37,777 nucleotides of DNA from Verrucomicrobiaceae bacterium (lineage in GTDB: Bacteria > Verrucomicrobiota > Verrucomicrobiia > Verrucomicrobiales > Verrucomicrobiaceae). The notes below the pieces were generated by a model. The model was not told the origin of the DNA. It did no database searches and worked only from the letters and a program-made list of their open reading frames with translations. Location: positions 1 through 37,777 of the forward strand of contig JARXAL010000028.1 of NCBI GenBank assembly GCA_029865835.1. Reading direction: 5' to 3'. A program made the translations under genes and the position numbers. This document shows positions 24,692-33,903 of this stretch, piece after piece; the first letter of the stretch is position 1; each line of letters starts with the position of its first letter.

Positions 24692-24719
24692 AAATCTCAA
24701 ATCTCAAATTTCAAATCGA
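24692..24719 (+). repeat. Second heptameric tandem array (AAATCTC type, four units)
   Basis: AAATCTC at 24692 and 24699 is followed by AAATTTC at 24706 and the degenerate AAATCGA at 24713. The array occupies the bioA-recG divergent spacer, where promoters for both genes are expected, and is much richer in A+T than the surroundings. Confidence 0.75.
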
Positions 24720-24742
24720 CCTGTTGTGCACTACATCCCGTG

Positions 24743-26824
24743 ATGCCCACCCCGGCCGACACCACCCTCAACCAGCTACCCGGCCTTGAAAGCCGCTTCG
24801 TCAAGCAGTTGGAGAAAGAGGGCCTTACCTTGGCGCAAGAGATTTTGTCATGGTATCCCTTCCGATATGAGGATCGGCGGCGGCGAGATAGCTTTGGTTT
24901 TGTACCGGGACCGGTTCCGGTATGCCATCATGTGGTGGTCACCAAAGCCTCGACCCGATACTTCGGCGGGCGCGGCAGGGGGGCGTTTGAGGCGCAGGTT
25001 CAGCCAATCGGAGGGTCCATTCTGGGTGATCTCTTGACCCTGCGCTGGTGGAACATGCCCTTCATGAATCGCACCATTGTTGAGGGCATGGAGCTTTTTG
25101 TCTATGGGCGCATCAAAGATTTCAAGGGCCGACTCTCCATCGATCATCCCGAATATGAAATTCTCAAGGAGGGCGACGAAGAAGCCGCGAGCATCCATAC
25201 CGGCCGAATCACCCCGGTTTATCGGCTGCGAGGAGGCGTGACGCAGAAAGCGGTGCGTACCGCGGTCTGGTGTGCGTTGCAGCACTTCTCTGGTCAGCTT
25301 GCTGAGGATCTGCTTCCGACACCTTCTTCTCAAGGTGAGTTTGCCGGATGGTCGGCCAGCCGGGCTTTGCGGGCCCTGCATTTTCCTGAGGAACAAGCCG
25401 AGTTGGATCAAGCCCGGCGCTACCTTGCCCTTGAAGAGTTTTACACCTATCAACTGCGCGTTGTGAATCGACGCCGAAGCGCGCTGAATGCCGGAGGCCA
25501 AGTCCATGATTGCCAGGGTGAACTCGCTCTGCAGTTGCAGGCTGCACTGCCATTTGAGCTTACACCCGCCCAGCAGCGATGCCTTGACGAGATCCGTCAT
25601 GACATGCGCACCACCGCTCCGATGAACCGTCTGCTTCATGGCGATGTCGGCAGTGGCAAAACCATCGTCGCCTTTTTCGCTGTTTTGCAAGCCATCGAAA
25701 GCGGTGCCCAGGCTGCTTTCATGGCGCCCACTCAGATTCTGGCTGAGCAGCATTATGAGAATGCCTGCAAGTGGCTCGCGCCTCTCGGAATCGAAATTGC
25801 GCTGCTGACTGGCAATCGCAAAGAAGTCCAATCCGCGCCCTTGTTTGGCAAGACACGACCCCAGCTCCTCATCGGAACCCACGCCCTGTTGCATCAGCGT
25901 GATTTGATGCCTGACCTCGGCCTAGTTGTCATCGACGAGCAGCACAAATTCGGTGTCGCCCAGCGGGCGCGCTTGATTCAAAAAGGGCGAACCCCAGACG
26001 TCCTCGTCATGACCGCGACGCCCATCCCCCGGACATTGACGCTTACCGTCTATGGTGATCTTGATGTTTCGACGATCGACGAGCGGCCCAAAGAGCGCGG
26101 CAAAATCATCACCAAAGTTCGCGTTGCATCCAAGCAACAGGAAGCTGCCGAGTTCCTGCACGCCCAGCTTGAAGAAGGTCGTCAAGCCTATCTCGTTTAC
26201 CCGCTTATCGACGAGTCGGAGAAGCTCGACGCGGCTGCCGCCAAAAAAGGCCACAGCGAATGGCAGAAGCGCCTGCCGCATTTCAGCGTTGGCTTATTGC
26301 ATGGCAAGATGCAGGCCCTGGAAAAAGAGCAGGTCATGCGTGATTTCCGCTCGCTCAAGCACGAGGCACTGGTTTCCACGACGGTGATCGAAGTCGGGGT
26401 GGACGTGCCCAACGCCACCGTCATGTACCTGCACAACGCTGAACGTTTTGGTCTGGCCCAGATTCACCAGTTGCGCGGGCGGGTGGGTCGCGGAAGTCAC
26501 ACCTCTTACTGCGTCTTGTTTGTTGCCGATGACGATGAGGATGCGAAGCAGCGCCTTGCCATTCTGGAGGAAACCAGTGACGGCTTCAAAATTGCCGAGG
26601 AAGACCTCAAGCGACGAGGTCCGGGCGACATTCTAGGTCATGCTCAGAGCGGGCAGGGAAGTCTGCGCTTCCCTGAACTTCTGGCCGATACACGACTGGT
26701 GCGCATCGCCCGCCAGTTGGCCGAGCGCACGCTTGATCAAGATCCGCAACTCAACGCTGCACGATTTGCGGCTGTTCGCGCCTCTCTGCTCGAAATCGAT
26801 CTCTCCCAAGCCATGATGCAGTGA
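24743..26824 (+). CDS. recG: ATP-dependent DNA helicase RecG
   Basis: 693 residues from ATG 24743, the expected length. RecG reverses stalled forks and migrates Holliday junctions. The N-terminal wedge (OB-fold) domain occupies roughly 60-180 ('MELFVYGRIKDFKGRLSIDHPEYE' region). The helicase core has Walker A 'GDVGSGKT' at 300-307, 'APTQILAEQH' (motif Ia), DEQH at 398-401 (motif II), 'VMTATPIPRTL' (motif III), 'STTVIEVGVDVPNA' (motif V) and 'QLRGRVGRG' (motif VI). The C-terminal 'RRGPGDILGHAQSGQG' and 'FPELLADTRLV' stretches are RecG-specific. In-frame sequence before the ATG derives from the repeat spacer and is not coding. Confidence 0.97.
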   Translation: MPTPADTTLNQLPGLESRFVKQLEKEGLTLAQEILSWYPFRYEDRRRRDSFGFVPGPVPVCHHVVVTKASTRYFGGRGRGAFEAQVQPIGGSILGDLLTLRWWNMPFMNRTIVEGMELFVYGRIKDFKGRLSIDHPEYEILKEGDEEAASIHTGRITPVYRLRGGVTQKAVRTAVWCALQHFSGQLAEDLLPTPSSQGEFAGWSASRALRALHFPEEQAELDQARRYLALEEFYTYQLRVVNRRRSALNAGGQVHDCQGELALQLQAALPFELTPAQQRCLDEIRHDMRTTAPMNRLLHGDVGSGKTIVAFFAVLQAIESGAQAAFMAPTQILAEQHYENACKWLAPLGIEIALLTGNRKEVQSAPLFGKTRPQLLIGTHALLHQRDLMPDLGLVVIDEQHKFGVAQRARLIQKGRTPDVLVMTATPIPRTLTLTVYGDLDVSTIDERPKERGKIITKVRVASKQQEAAEFLHAQLEEGRQAYLVYPLIDESEKLDAAAAKKGHSEWQKRLPHFSVGLLHGKMQALEKEQVMRDFRSLKHEALVSTTVIEVGVDVPNATVMYLHNAERFGLAQIHQLRGRVGRGSHTSYCVLFVADDDEDAKQRLAILEETSDGFKIAEEDLKRRGPGDILGHAQSGQGSLRFPELLADTRLVRIARQLAERTLDQDPQLNAARFAAVRASLLEIDLSQAMMQ

Positions 26825-26855
26825 CCTCATCACGGCGGGTGCGACCGAACAATTA

Positions 26856-26882
26856 GGGCGTGGTTAAAAACTCGACACGCCC
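26856..26882. terminator. Possible stem-loop between convergent recG and SMP-30 genes
   Basis: GGGCGTG (26856-26862) pairs with CACGCCC (26876-26882) around a 13-base loop in the 109-base convergent spacer. No T-run follows on either strand, so termination here would have to be weak or factor-assisted. Confidence 0.35.
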
Positions 26883-26933
26883 CTGCAGCAGTGGAGGCGA
26901 GTGATTGGCTTCGTTGCAGGGTTTGTCGTTATT

Positions 26934-27815
26934 CTATCGAAAATACCCCGGCGTCTTGAGCTGCCGTGAGTAAATCTTATCTCCTGCCGCCACAAACAGC
27001 ACATCGTGTTTCGACCCAGCGAACTCGACACTGACTACCTTGCCGGCTGGGTCTGGTTTGTCGATCACACCTGACAGGCGACCTGCCGGATCAAAGATCT
27101 GAATGCCGATTTCCGTTGTCACGAAAACGCGCCCCTTGGCCTCGGTCGTTGCCCCGTCTCCCTGAGCCGTTTCTTTTCCAGTGCCCACCCGCATGGTCAT
27201 GAAGGGACCCGCACCTGTGAGGGAGCCATCGTTTTGAATCTGCCAGGCCCACACCTTCGTGCCGCCGTGTTCGGAGACATAAAGCGTCTGCTCGTCCGGT
27301 GAAATGGTGATGCCGTTCGGTTTCACGACGTTGCCTTGATCCGCCACGCTGTGTTTGCCTTCTGGGGTGATGACATGCACCGAGGAGGTCGGGGTCTCGG
27401 TAAAATAGACGAAGCCTTTTTTTGTCACCGCCAGGTCATTGCACTTCACTCCGGTGACCAGCACTTGAACATCGCCATTGGGTTTGATGGCGATCACACG
27501 TTGCTCTTTATTATGACAGGCGTAGAACCGACCGTCGGGTCCGATCTGCAATCCACTGATCCCAGGAAGATGGTCTAGTGCCAGGCTAGTCTTGCCCGTT
27601 GCGGCCTCCCATTTGTAGATGCCCTTGCCCTCCTTCACATCCGTGTAAAACAGATTCCCCGCCGCATCCACACACAGACCATCCGTGAACACCATGCCCT
27701 CGACCGCCACTTTCCAGGGCTCCCCTTCGACCAAGTATTCGCTCAAAGACGTGTCCTGAGCCTGCGTGCAAAGCGCCCAACTCAACAAACCCCAAACCCA
27801 TGTTTTACTCTTCAT
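26934..27815 (-). CDS. Secreted SMP-30/gluconolactonase-like protein
   Basis: 293 residues with a signal peptide (MKSKTWVWGLLSWALCTQAQ). Six-bladed propeller features of the SMP-30/gluconolactonase/LRE family run through the chain: 'FTDGLCVDAAGNLFYTD' near 43-59, 'GLQIGPDGRFYACHN' near 88-102, 'KCNDLAVTKKGFVYFTET' near 123-140, 'KPNGITISPDEQTLYVSEH' near 164-182 and 'GRVFVTTEIGIQIFDPAG' near 229-246. The Asn of 'CNDL' and 'PNGI' and a late Asp are the usual metal ligands. The family hydrolyses sugar lactones or related esters; the periplasmic location suggests sugar oxidation outside the cytosol. It follows the esterase gene by 34 bases, so the two are likely one transcript. Confidence 0.88.
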   Translation of the reverse strand: MKSKTWVWGLLSWALCTQAQDTSLSEYLVEGEPWKVAVEGMVFTDGLCVDAAGNLFYTDVKEGKGIYKWEAATGKTSLALDHLPGISGLQIGPDGRFYACHNKEQRVIAIKPNGDVQVLVTGVKCNDLAVTKKGFVYFTETPTSSVHVITPEGKHSVADQGNVVKPNGITISPDEQTLYVSEHGGTKVWAWQIQNDGSLTGAGPFMTMRVGTGKETAQGDGATTEAKGRVFVTTEIGIQIFDPAGRLSGVIDKPDPAGKVVSVEFAGSKHDVLFVAAGDKIYSRQLKTPGYFR

Positions 27816-27849
27816 AAATCTTTCGTGTTTAGCCTGTCAGATTCCGGCC

Positions 27850-28722
27850 TCAGTTCCCCAAGATCCACCGCAGTGTTTCGGGGAAAATGGATCCCGCATG
27901 TTTCGTATTGTGCGTGCCCTTACCCATGATGAACTGGTAATCATAGCCCGCAAATTTGAGCGCCGCGGCCATGTCCTGGTTTGCCAAGGGCCAGTTGCCG
28001 AATTGGTTGTCCAGATCGTTTTCGCCATCTTCCAGAAACACCTTCAAAGGCTTTTTGTCGGTTTTGCGCAACAACGCCGGATACACGTAACCGCCGCGAA
28101 TGTTGGTGAAGGAGCCAATGTGGCTGACCACTTTGCGGAACGCGTCCGGCCGCTCCCAGGCCACCGTGAAAGCGCAAATGCCTCCGCTGCTGTTGCCGCA
28201 TATTGCCCGATGGTCGGGATTATTGGTCAGATTGTAGTCCTTCTTTACTGCGGGTAAGATTTCCTCAATCAAAAACCGTGCGTACAAATTCCCCAGCGAG
28301 TCATACTCGAAACTGCGATTGCTGCGAGGCTTAGCCTTTGGATCCGCTGCAGGAAAAACGCCTGGGTTGATGAAGATCCCGATGGTGACTGGCATTTGGC
28401 CTGAGGCGATGAGGTTATCAAAGACGGTGGGCACCCTGAAATTGCCATCGTCCTTCACGAATCCGCTGCCATCGCAGAACACCATCACATGGGCCGGGGT
28501 TTCCGCTTTGTATTGAGATGGCACGTAGATCCACCAATCCCGAGTGGTGCCCGGATAAATTTTCGAATCCGTCCACGCTGGCATCTGTTTCACCGTTCCC
28601 TTGGGCACGCCCTCCTTCACCATCGAATCGGGTCCCAGTTTGTATTGATCATCCTCGGACGCAGCTTGGAGGAAAGTGAGGGAGAGAAAGACGGCGCCGA
28701 AGCAGTTGAGGAGGCGTTTCAT
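27850..28722 (-). CDS. Secreted esterase of the Fes/IroE-like alpha/beta-hydrolase group
   Basis: 290 residues with a signal peptide (MKRLLNCFGAVFLSLTFLQA). The nucleophile elbow is 'CGNSSGG' (GxSxG form) near 175-181; an acid is offered by 'FLEDGENDLDN' near 228-238 and the His by 'GKGTHNTKH' near 268-276. Upstream are 'WWIYVPSQY' and 'VMVFCDGSGFV', typical of the enterochelin-esterase-like/ESTERASE D superfamily found in many secreted PVC enzymes. Likely acts on acyl or feruloyl-type esters, or on a lactone together with the SMP-30 partner that follows it. No siderophore genes are nearby, so a siderophore role is not favoured. Substrate unknown. Confidence 0.85.
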   Translation of the reverse strand: MKRLLNCFGAVFLSLTFLQAASEDDQYKLGPDSMVKEGVPKGTVKQMPAWTDSKIYPGTTRDWWIYVPSQYKAETPAHVMVFCDGSGFVKDDGNFRVPTVFDNLIASGQMPVTIGIFINPGVFPAADPKAKPRSNRSFEYDSLGNLYARFLIEEILPAVKKDYNLTNNPDHRAICGNSSGGICAFTVAWERPDAFRKVVSHIGSFTNIRGGYVYPALLRKTDKKPLKVFLEDGENDLDNQFGNWPLANQDMAAALKFAGYDYQFIMGKGTHNTKHAGSIFPETLRWILGN

Positions 28723-28822
28723 GCAGTTTGAGGTTTAAGCGAACGAGCCGAGACGGCGGATTCTTACACCTCGAACGACGCCTCGGCCATTGCCAGCGGC
28801 CGATTCTGCGCTACTTCAGCGC

Positions 28823-30622
28823 ATGTCCACCACCGCTTTGAACGACTGCCCTGATGTTTGGTCCTTAGAATCCTGGTTCTCCGCCTACGTGGCTGCTGAT
28901 TACGCAGCCTTCAAAGAGGCGCTTCCCGGCGCTATGGAAGCATTGTCCGCTCGCGTGAAAGCCGCTGGAACCGACGTGATTGCCCTGGCCGCTGTGATCC
29001 CGGATTTTGAGTCTCACAACGAGCGTTTGGGCCATCTCTCTGCCTATCTTGGTTGCTTATCTGCAGCTGATGCCAACGATGAGGCTGTCAAGGCTGATGA
29101 AGCGTGGATGGCGACCATGATTGCCGAGCATGAAAAACTCGGTGCTACTCTGCGCAGTGCGCTGGCAGCGCTCAATGAAGCTGACTTTACCCGCCTGCTT
29201 GCGTGCCCAGAGACGCAAGGTGCGGCGCATACGCTGCATCGGTTTCGAATCGAAGGACAGCGGCAAATGCCGGGAGATCTTGAGGCTCTGGCTTCCGACC
29301 TCAATGTGGACGGTTTGCACGCCTGGGGACGTCTTTATGATACTCTCACTGGTAAAATGGCCTTTGAAATGACCTTCCCAGATGGTCACAGCGAGACTGT
29401 TGAGATGTCCCGCCGCCGCGCCCTCATGTCGGAACCGGATCGTCGCCTGCGCGAGGCTGCTTTTCATGCGGGTCAAAAGCCCTGGCTCGATCACGCCGAC
29501 ACGCTGGCTGCAGGTCTGAATGGCATCGCTGGTACGCGTCTCAGTTTGTACGCCAAGCGCGGCATTGGTCACTTCCTTGACACCCCGCTCTTTGATGGAG
29601 CGATGTCACGCGCTTCTCTCGACGCCATGATGGAGGCGATTCAAACGCACATCGAGTTGCCCCGAAGGGCCTTGCGCGTGGCCGCTAAACTCCAAGGCAC
29701 ATCAGCCCTGCATTTTTTCGACCTCGAAGCCCCGCAAGTGGCCGCGCCAGACCAGAAAGCCCTGACCTGGGACGACGCCTGTTCCACGGTGGAGCGAGCC
29801 TTCGCTGCCGCCTACCCAGCCTTGGGTGACTACTTTCGCAAGATTCTTGCCGATCGCTGGATTGAAGCCGCGCCACGGTCAGGCAAGCGCCCCGGAGCGT
29901 TCTGCACCGGCTCGCGATTGAACCGAGAGGAGCGCATCTATATGACTTATCATGGCACGGTGCATGACATGGTCACACTCGCTCATGAAACCGGACATGC
30001 CTGGCACTCGAGCGTGCTGCGACCTGCCCGCTCACTTGCGTCCGACTACCCGATGACATTGGCCGAGACGGCTTCGAACTTCGCCGAGATGATCCTGCTC
30101 TCCGGCCTCATGCGCGATCCGGCGCTTACCCCGGAGATGAAGGCCTACCTGCTCGACCAGGAAATGCTGCGCGCCCATGCCTACCTCATCAATATCCCCA
30201 TGCGGTTCGAGTTCGAAAAGGCCTTCTACACCGAGCGCGCTGCGGGTGAAGTCTCGGTCTCGCGTCTTGGCGAACTCATGAGTTCGGCTCAACACAAGCT
30301 CTACGGTGACACCTTACTGGCTGACGGCACCGACCCGATGTTCTGGGCCTCGAAGATGCACTTTTTCATCACGGGCGTCTCCTTTTACAACTTCCCTTAT
30401 GTCTTCGGATACCTGCTGAGCCAGGCCTTGTTTGCACGGTTCCAGGAGGAAGGTGCCGCCTTCCTGCCACGCTACGAGGCCTTCCTCGCCCTCACCGGCA
30501 GTGCCAATTGCGAAGAGGTTGCCCGGCAGACCCTCGGTGCTGACCTCACCGACCCTGCATTCTGGTCCACTGCTCTTCGTGCGATGGAGCCTACCCTTGT
30601 CCAATACGAAAGCTTGGTCTAA
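28823..30622 (+). CDS. M3-family zinc oligoendopeptidase (PepF-like)
   Basis: 599 residues from ATG 28823; an in-frame TTG at 28790 would add 11 residues and is less likely. The zinc site is His388-Glu389-T-G-His392 in 'LAHETGHAWHSSVL', with the third ligand Glu415 in 'TLAETASNFAEM', 27 residues after the first His as the family requires. A large alpha-helical N-terminal half ('SYLGCLSAADAND'-like helices, 'ETVEMSRRRALMSEPDRRLREAAF' region) is the M3B PepF architecture. Late 'FFITGVSFYNFPYVFGYLLSQALF' helps form the closed bowl. No signal peptide, so it degrades cytosolic peptides. It is divergent from the secreted esterase gene across 100 bases. Confidence 0.93.
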   Translation: MSTTALNDCPDVWSLESWFSAYVAADYAAFKEALPGAMEALSARVKAAGTDVIALAAVIPDFESHNERLGHLSAYLGCLSAADANDEAVKADEAWMATMIAEHEKLGATLRSALAALNEADFTRLLACPETQGAAHTLHRFRIEGQRQMPGDLEALASDLNVDGLHAWGRLYDTLTGKMAFEMTFPDGHSETVEMSRRRALMSEPDRRLREAAFHAGQKPWLDHADTLAAGLNGIAGTRLSLYAKRGIGHFLDTPLFDGAMSRASLDAMMEAIQTHIELPRRALRVAAKLQGTSALHFFDLEAPQVAAPDQKALTWDDACSTVERAFAAAYPALGDYFRKILADRWIEAAPRSGKRPGAFCTGSRLNREERIYMTYHGTVHDMVTLAHETGHAWHSSVLRPARSLASDYPMTLAETASNFAEMILLSGLMRDPALTPEMKAYLLDQEMLRAHAYLINIPMRFEFEKAFYTERAAGEVSVSRLGELMSSAQHKLYGDTLLADGTDPMFWASKMHFFITGVSFYNFPYVFGYLLSQALFARFQEEGAAFLPRYEAFLALTGSANCEEVARQTLGADLTDPAFWSTALRAMEPTLVQYESLV

Positions 30623-30632
30623 GACCGCCCGG

Positions 30633-32126
30633 TCACTCCGGTAGCACGGGCTTCAACGCCTCTGCCCAGACGGCGTAGCCTTTTTGGTTTGGGTGCAGGA
30701 AGTCGGGCATGTTCTCTTTGTAGATTGTGCCGTCGGGGCTGAGCCAGTTTTGGGTGATGTCGAGGAAGGTGACGCCGGGCTTGCGGGCGAGCGGGGCAAG
30801 CAGGCTGTTGATTTCTTTGAGCACAGCGCGCTTTGGGTCTTCTGGCTTTTGGCCACGGGGGAAGATGCCCATTAGGATGATTTTGGCGTTGGGGCACTTG
30901 GCGAGAGCTTGGTCGATGATCGCTTCGATTCCTTTGGCGATTTCAACGGGGGTGTTGGCTCGGCAGTTTTCGGTTTGCGCCAGGTTGTTCGTGCCGATGT
31001 GAATCACAATGGCTTTGGGGTTCAAACCATCCAGTTCACCGAGTTCGATCCGCTTCAGCACGTTCTGCGTGCGATCCCAGCCGAAGCCGAGGTTCAGGAC
31101 GGGGCGCTTGCCAAACAGTCCCGCCCAAGTTTCCGATCCGCGATTGCCGAGTTTGCCGCCATCGGGTTGGCCGCCCCAGAAATGAGTGATCGAATCGCCA
31201 ATGAGGACGATCTCGGGGTTGATCTCCGACTTCACCTTCATCACTGCCTCATGCCGCTCCTCCCAGCCGTAGCTGTCACGCTCCAGTTTGGCCATCGGGA
31301 TCACGGCGGTGTTGACTGAAGTCACGTGTGGCACCGCTTTGCGAATGGCATCGGCCACTTTGTCGCCAAGGAAGCGATAGCCCGGCTCGCCAAAATGCAC
31401 GTCCTTCGGGTTTTGATATTCGGTGAGGTGGGGCAGCATCGCCGCGTGGAGATCATTGATGCGGACGCCGTGCTTGGCCATCACCTTGGCTGCCGCTGCA
31501 TTGCGCGCCACCAAGTCCGCTTCTGTCGCGTCCTTCATGCCGCCCTCGGCCACGGGAGTGGTGCTGGCCCAAATGACTCGGGCACCCGTGGCTTTCAGGC
31601 GTGTCGTGATTTCCTCAAGTCGCTGTTCGTAGTCCGCCAGGGGTGTTTTGCGATCGTGGATGCCGAAGTTGAAATGGATGATGTCCCAGCGCCCTTCGCC
31701 CAGCCAAATGGCGAGTTTTTTCAGACCATTTGCGGTGGGTCCGCAGTTCTCTGGCGCGCGATGTACATTCGCCATGCCCGCCAAGGCTTTTTGCGTCGCC
31801 AGCGTGTAACCGCGCGAAATCGAATCGCCGATCAGAAGCACGCGCGGCAGTTTGGGATCGTCCTTCACATAGTCCCAGGCCGTGACCTGGCCTTTGACTT
31901 TGTCCGCTTGATACAGCGGCAGATAAAACCCGCCCAGGTTTTGTTCCAGCACTGTCTCCCAGGCCTGCTGCTCCAGCGGCAGTGTCGCTTTCCAAGCCGC
32001 AAACTTCTCTGCAGTGACCTTGTTCGCTGCTGCCTTTTTCTCGGTGGCCTCTTTGGCGTTGGTGGGCTCTACCGCCTGAATATCTAGGGCAAAAGGAAGC
32101 AGGACAAGCAAAAGGCGGATGTTCAT
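30633..32126 (-). CDS. Secreted protein with two SGNH/GDSL hydrolase domains
   Basis: 497 residues from ATG 32126 with a signal peptide (MNIRLLLVLLPFALDIQA). After an Ala/Lys/Glu-rich helix (22-60), the first SGNH domain (about 93-265) has 'LLIGDSISRGYT' (Ser102), 'FNFGIHD' (Asn153) and 'KDVHFGEPGYRFLG' (His244). The second (about 305-497) has 'VLIGDSITHFWGG' (Ser312), 'HIGTNNLAQ' (Asn380) and 'DFLHPNQKGY' (Asp475, His478). Both keep the catalytic Ser, Asn and His, so both may be active as sugar or acyl esterases, the second resembling PAF-acetylhydrolase-like forms. Two complete domains in one chain are uncommon. Ends ten bases from the convergent peptidase stop. Confidence 0.88.
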   Translation of the reverse strand: MNIRLLLVLLPFALDIQAVEPTNAKEATEKKAAANKVTAEKFAAWKATLPLEQQAWETVLEQNLGGFYLPLYQADKVKGQVTAWDYVKDDPKLPRVLLIGDSISRGYTLATQKALAGMANVHRAPENCGPTANGLKKLAIWLGEGRWDIIHFNFGIHDRKTPLADYEQRLEEITTRLKATGARVIWASTTPVAEGGMKDATEADLVARNAAAAKVMAKHGVRINDLHAAMLPHLTEYQNPKDVHFGEPGYRFLGDKVADAIRKAVPHVTSVNTAVIPMAKLERDSYGWEERHEAVMKVKSEINPEIVLIGDSITHFWGGQPDGGKLGNRGSETWAGLFGKRPVLNLGFGWDRTQNVLKRIELGELDGLNPKAIVIHIGTNNLAQTENCRANTPVEIAKGIEAIIDQALAKCPNAKIILMGIFPRGQKPEDPKRAVLKEINSLLAPLARKPGVTFLDITQNWLSPDGTIYKENMPDFLHPNQKGYAVWAEALKPVLPE

Positions 32127-32213
32127 GGGCGGCAAGTTACGAAGCAAAGGTTCCCGCTCTTACGATATGAATTCCTGATGTCTGGATTTGCCATTTTCGT
32201 TGGATAGATTTGT

Positions 32214-33167
32214 TCATCGGACTCGAGATGCCTGCCCAAGAAGTGTCTGTGGGGCCTTTGACATGACGGTTTGGTAGCAGCCGAAGAGGATGAGGGCGGC
32301 GCCGGCGGCTTGGGGGGTGGAGAAGGATTCTTTGAAGAGGGCGATGCCGGAGAGGGTGATGGTCAGGGGTAAGAGGATTTGGAAGGCTCCACCGATGCTG
32401 ACGGGCAGGTAGCGGAAGCCTTCGGTCATGGTGAGTTGGCCGAGAGAGGCGAGCAGGGCGGCGGTGGTGAGCAAGGCGAGATCGGTGAGGGAAGGCATTT
32501 GGAGCGAGAACACGAACGGGAGGGCCATCAGGGCGGTGTAGGCGCATTGGGAGGCAAAGATGGTGCCGCTGGTTTCGGTCAGGGTGAGCTGGCGGATGAT
32601 GACCACGACGGCGGCGGCGACGAAGGCACCGACGATGGCTAGCAACTCGTAGCGTCCCAGATGGGTCAGGTCGCCGCCTTGCAAGCCCATTAGAAAGACG
32701 ATGCCGACGATGGCGATCACGCTGCCGAGGATCTTGCGGGGGGTGAGATGCTCGCCGAGGACAAAGACGGCGAGGATGGCGCTCCAGATGACCCAGGTAT
32801 TGCCGATCAAGGTGGCTTTGCCGGCGCCGAGGGCTGGCAGGGTGAGGTAGTAGGCGGCGGTGCCCAAGGCGCCCAGGATGCCGCGGGCGACCAATTTGCC
32901 GGAGCAGAGGGCACGCCGAAAATGCACGCGCTTCTGCGGCATGTAGACGGCCATGATCACTAGCATGCCGACGCCAGCCCGGAAGAGCAGGGCAAGCCAG
33001 GGGCTGATGCCGCGGGTGCTGCCCAGGTGTTTGATGAGCAGGGCCATGCCGGTGAATCCGACAAGCGAGAGGAGCATCCAGAGGGAGCCACGGCGGAGGT
33101 CGATGAGCGGGCCTGTTCTGGGAGGGGGCTCGGTCGTCAGGGTGAGGGAGTCAGGAGGAGGGGGCAC
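32214..33167 (-). CDS. EamA/DMT-family membrane transporter
   Basis: 317 residues if started at GTG 33167; the first 26 residues are Pro/Thr-rich and the first membrane helix starts near 29, so a later start (Met31 region) cannot be excluded. Ten hydrophobic segments fit two EamA repeats: 'SLWMLLSLVGFTGMALLI', then 'LLFRAGVGMLVIMAVYM', 'AAYYLTLPALGAGKATLI', 'SVIAIVGIVFLM', and in the second half 'YELLAIVGAFVAAAVVVII', 'QLTMTEGFRYLPVSIGGAF' and 'GAALILFGCY'. The family moves small metabolites across the inner membrane. Substrate cannot be told. It lies between secG and the SGNH gene on the same strand; the terminator at 33191-33222 separates it from secG. Confidence 0.88.
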   Translation of the reverse strand: MPPPPDSLTLTTEPPPRTGPLIDLRRGSLWMLLSLVGFTGMALLIKHLGSTRGISPWLALLFRAGVGMLVIMAVYMPQKRVHFRRALCSGKLVARGILGALGTAAYYLTLPALGAGKATLIGNTWVIWSAILAVFVLGEHLTPRKILGSVIAIVGIVFLMGLQGGDLTHLGRYELLAIVGAFVAAAVVVIIRQLTLTETSGTIFASQCAYTALMALPFVFSLQMPSLTDLALLTTAALLASLGQLTMTEGFRYLPVSIGGAFQILLPLTITLSGIALFKESFSTPQAAGAALILFGCYQTVMSKAPQTLLGQASRVR

Positions 33168-33190
33168 GGGGATGAAGGGGGAGAGGGTGA

Positions 33191-33222
33191 AAACAAAAAA
33201 GGCGACCCGGAGGCCGCCTTTT
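33191..33222 (-). terminator. Intrinsic terminator of secG
   Basis: AAAAGGCG (33197-33204) pairs with CGCCTTTT (33215-33222), an 8-bp stem with a 10-base loop in which a further CC/GG pair can form. On the minus strand the stem is followed by a T-rich run (complement of 33191-33200). It lies 30 bases after the secG stop and just before the start of the EamA gene. Confidence 0.85.
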
Positions 33223-33252
33223 GAAAGAGATCGAAAATCAGAGACTCAGCGA

Positions 33253-33858
<606 letters not shown>

Positions 33859-33903
33859 AAGGGGCTGGGAATATGGTCATTCCACCCGATCTGGCAAGCG
33901 GTT

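Noticed and set aside
27850-28722. Enterochelin esterase in a siderophore locus
   Set aside because: The fold is similar but no siderophore synthesis or transport genes are close; the TonB receptor is 26 kb away.
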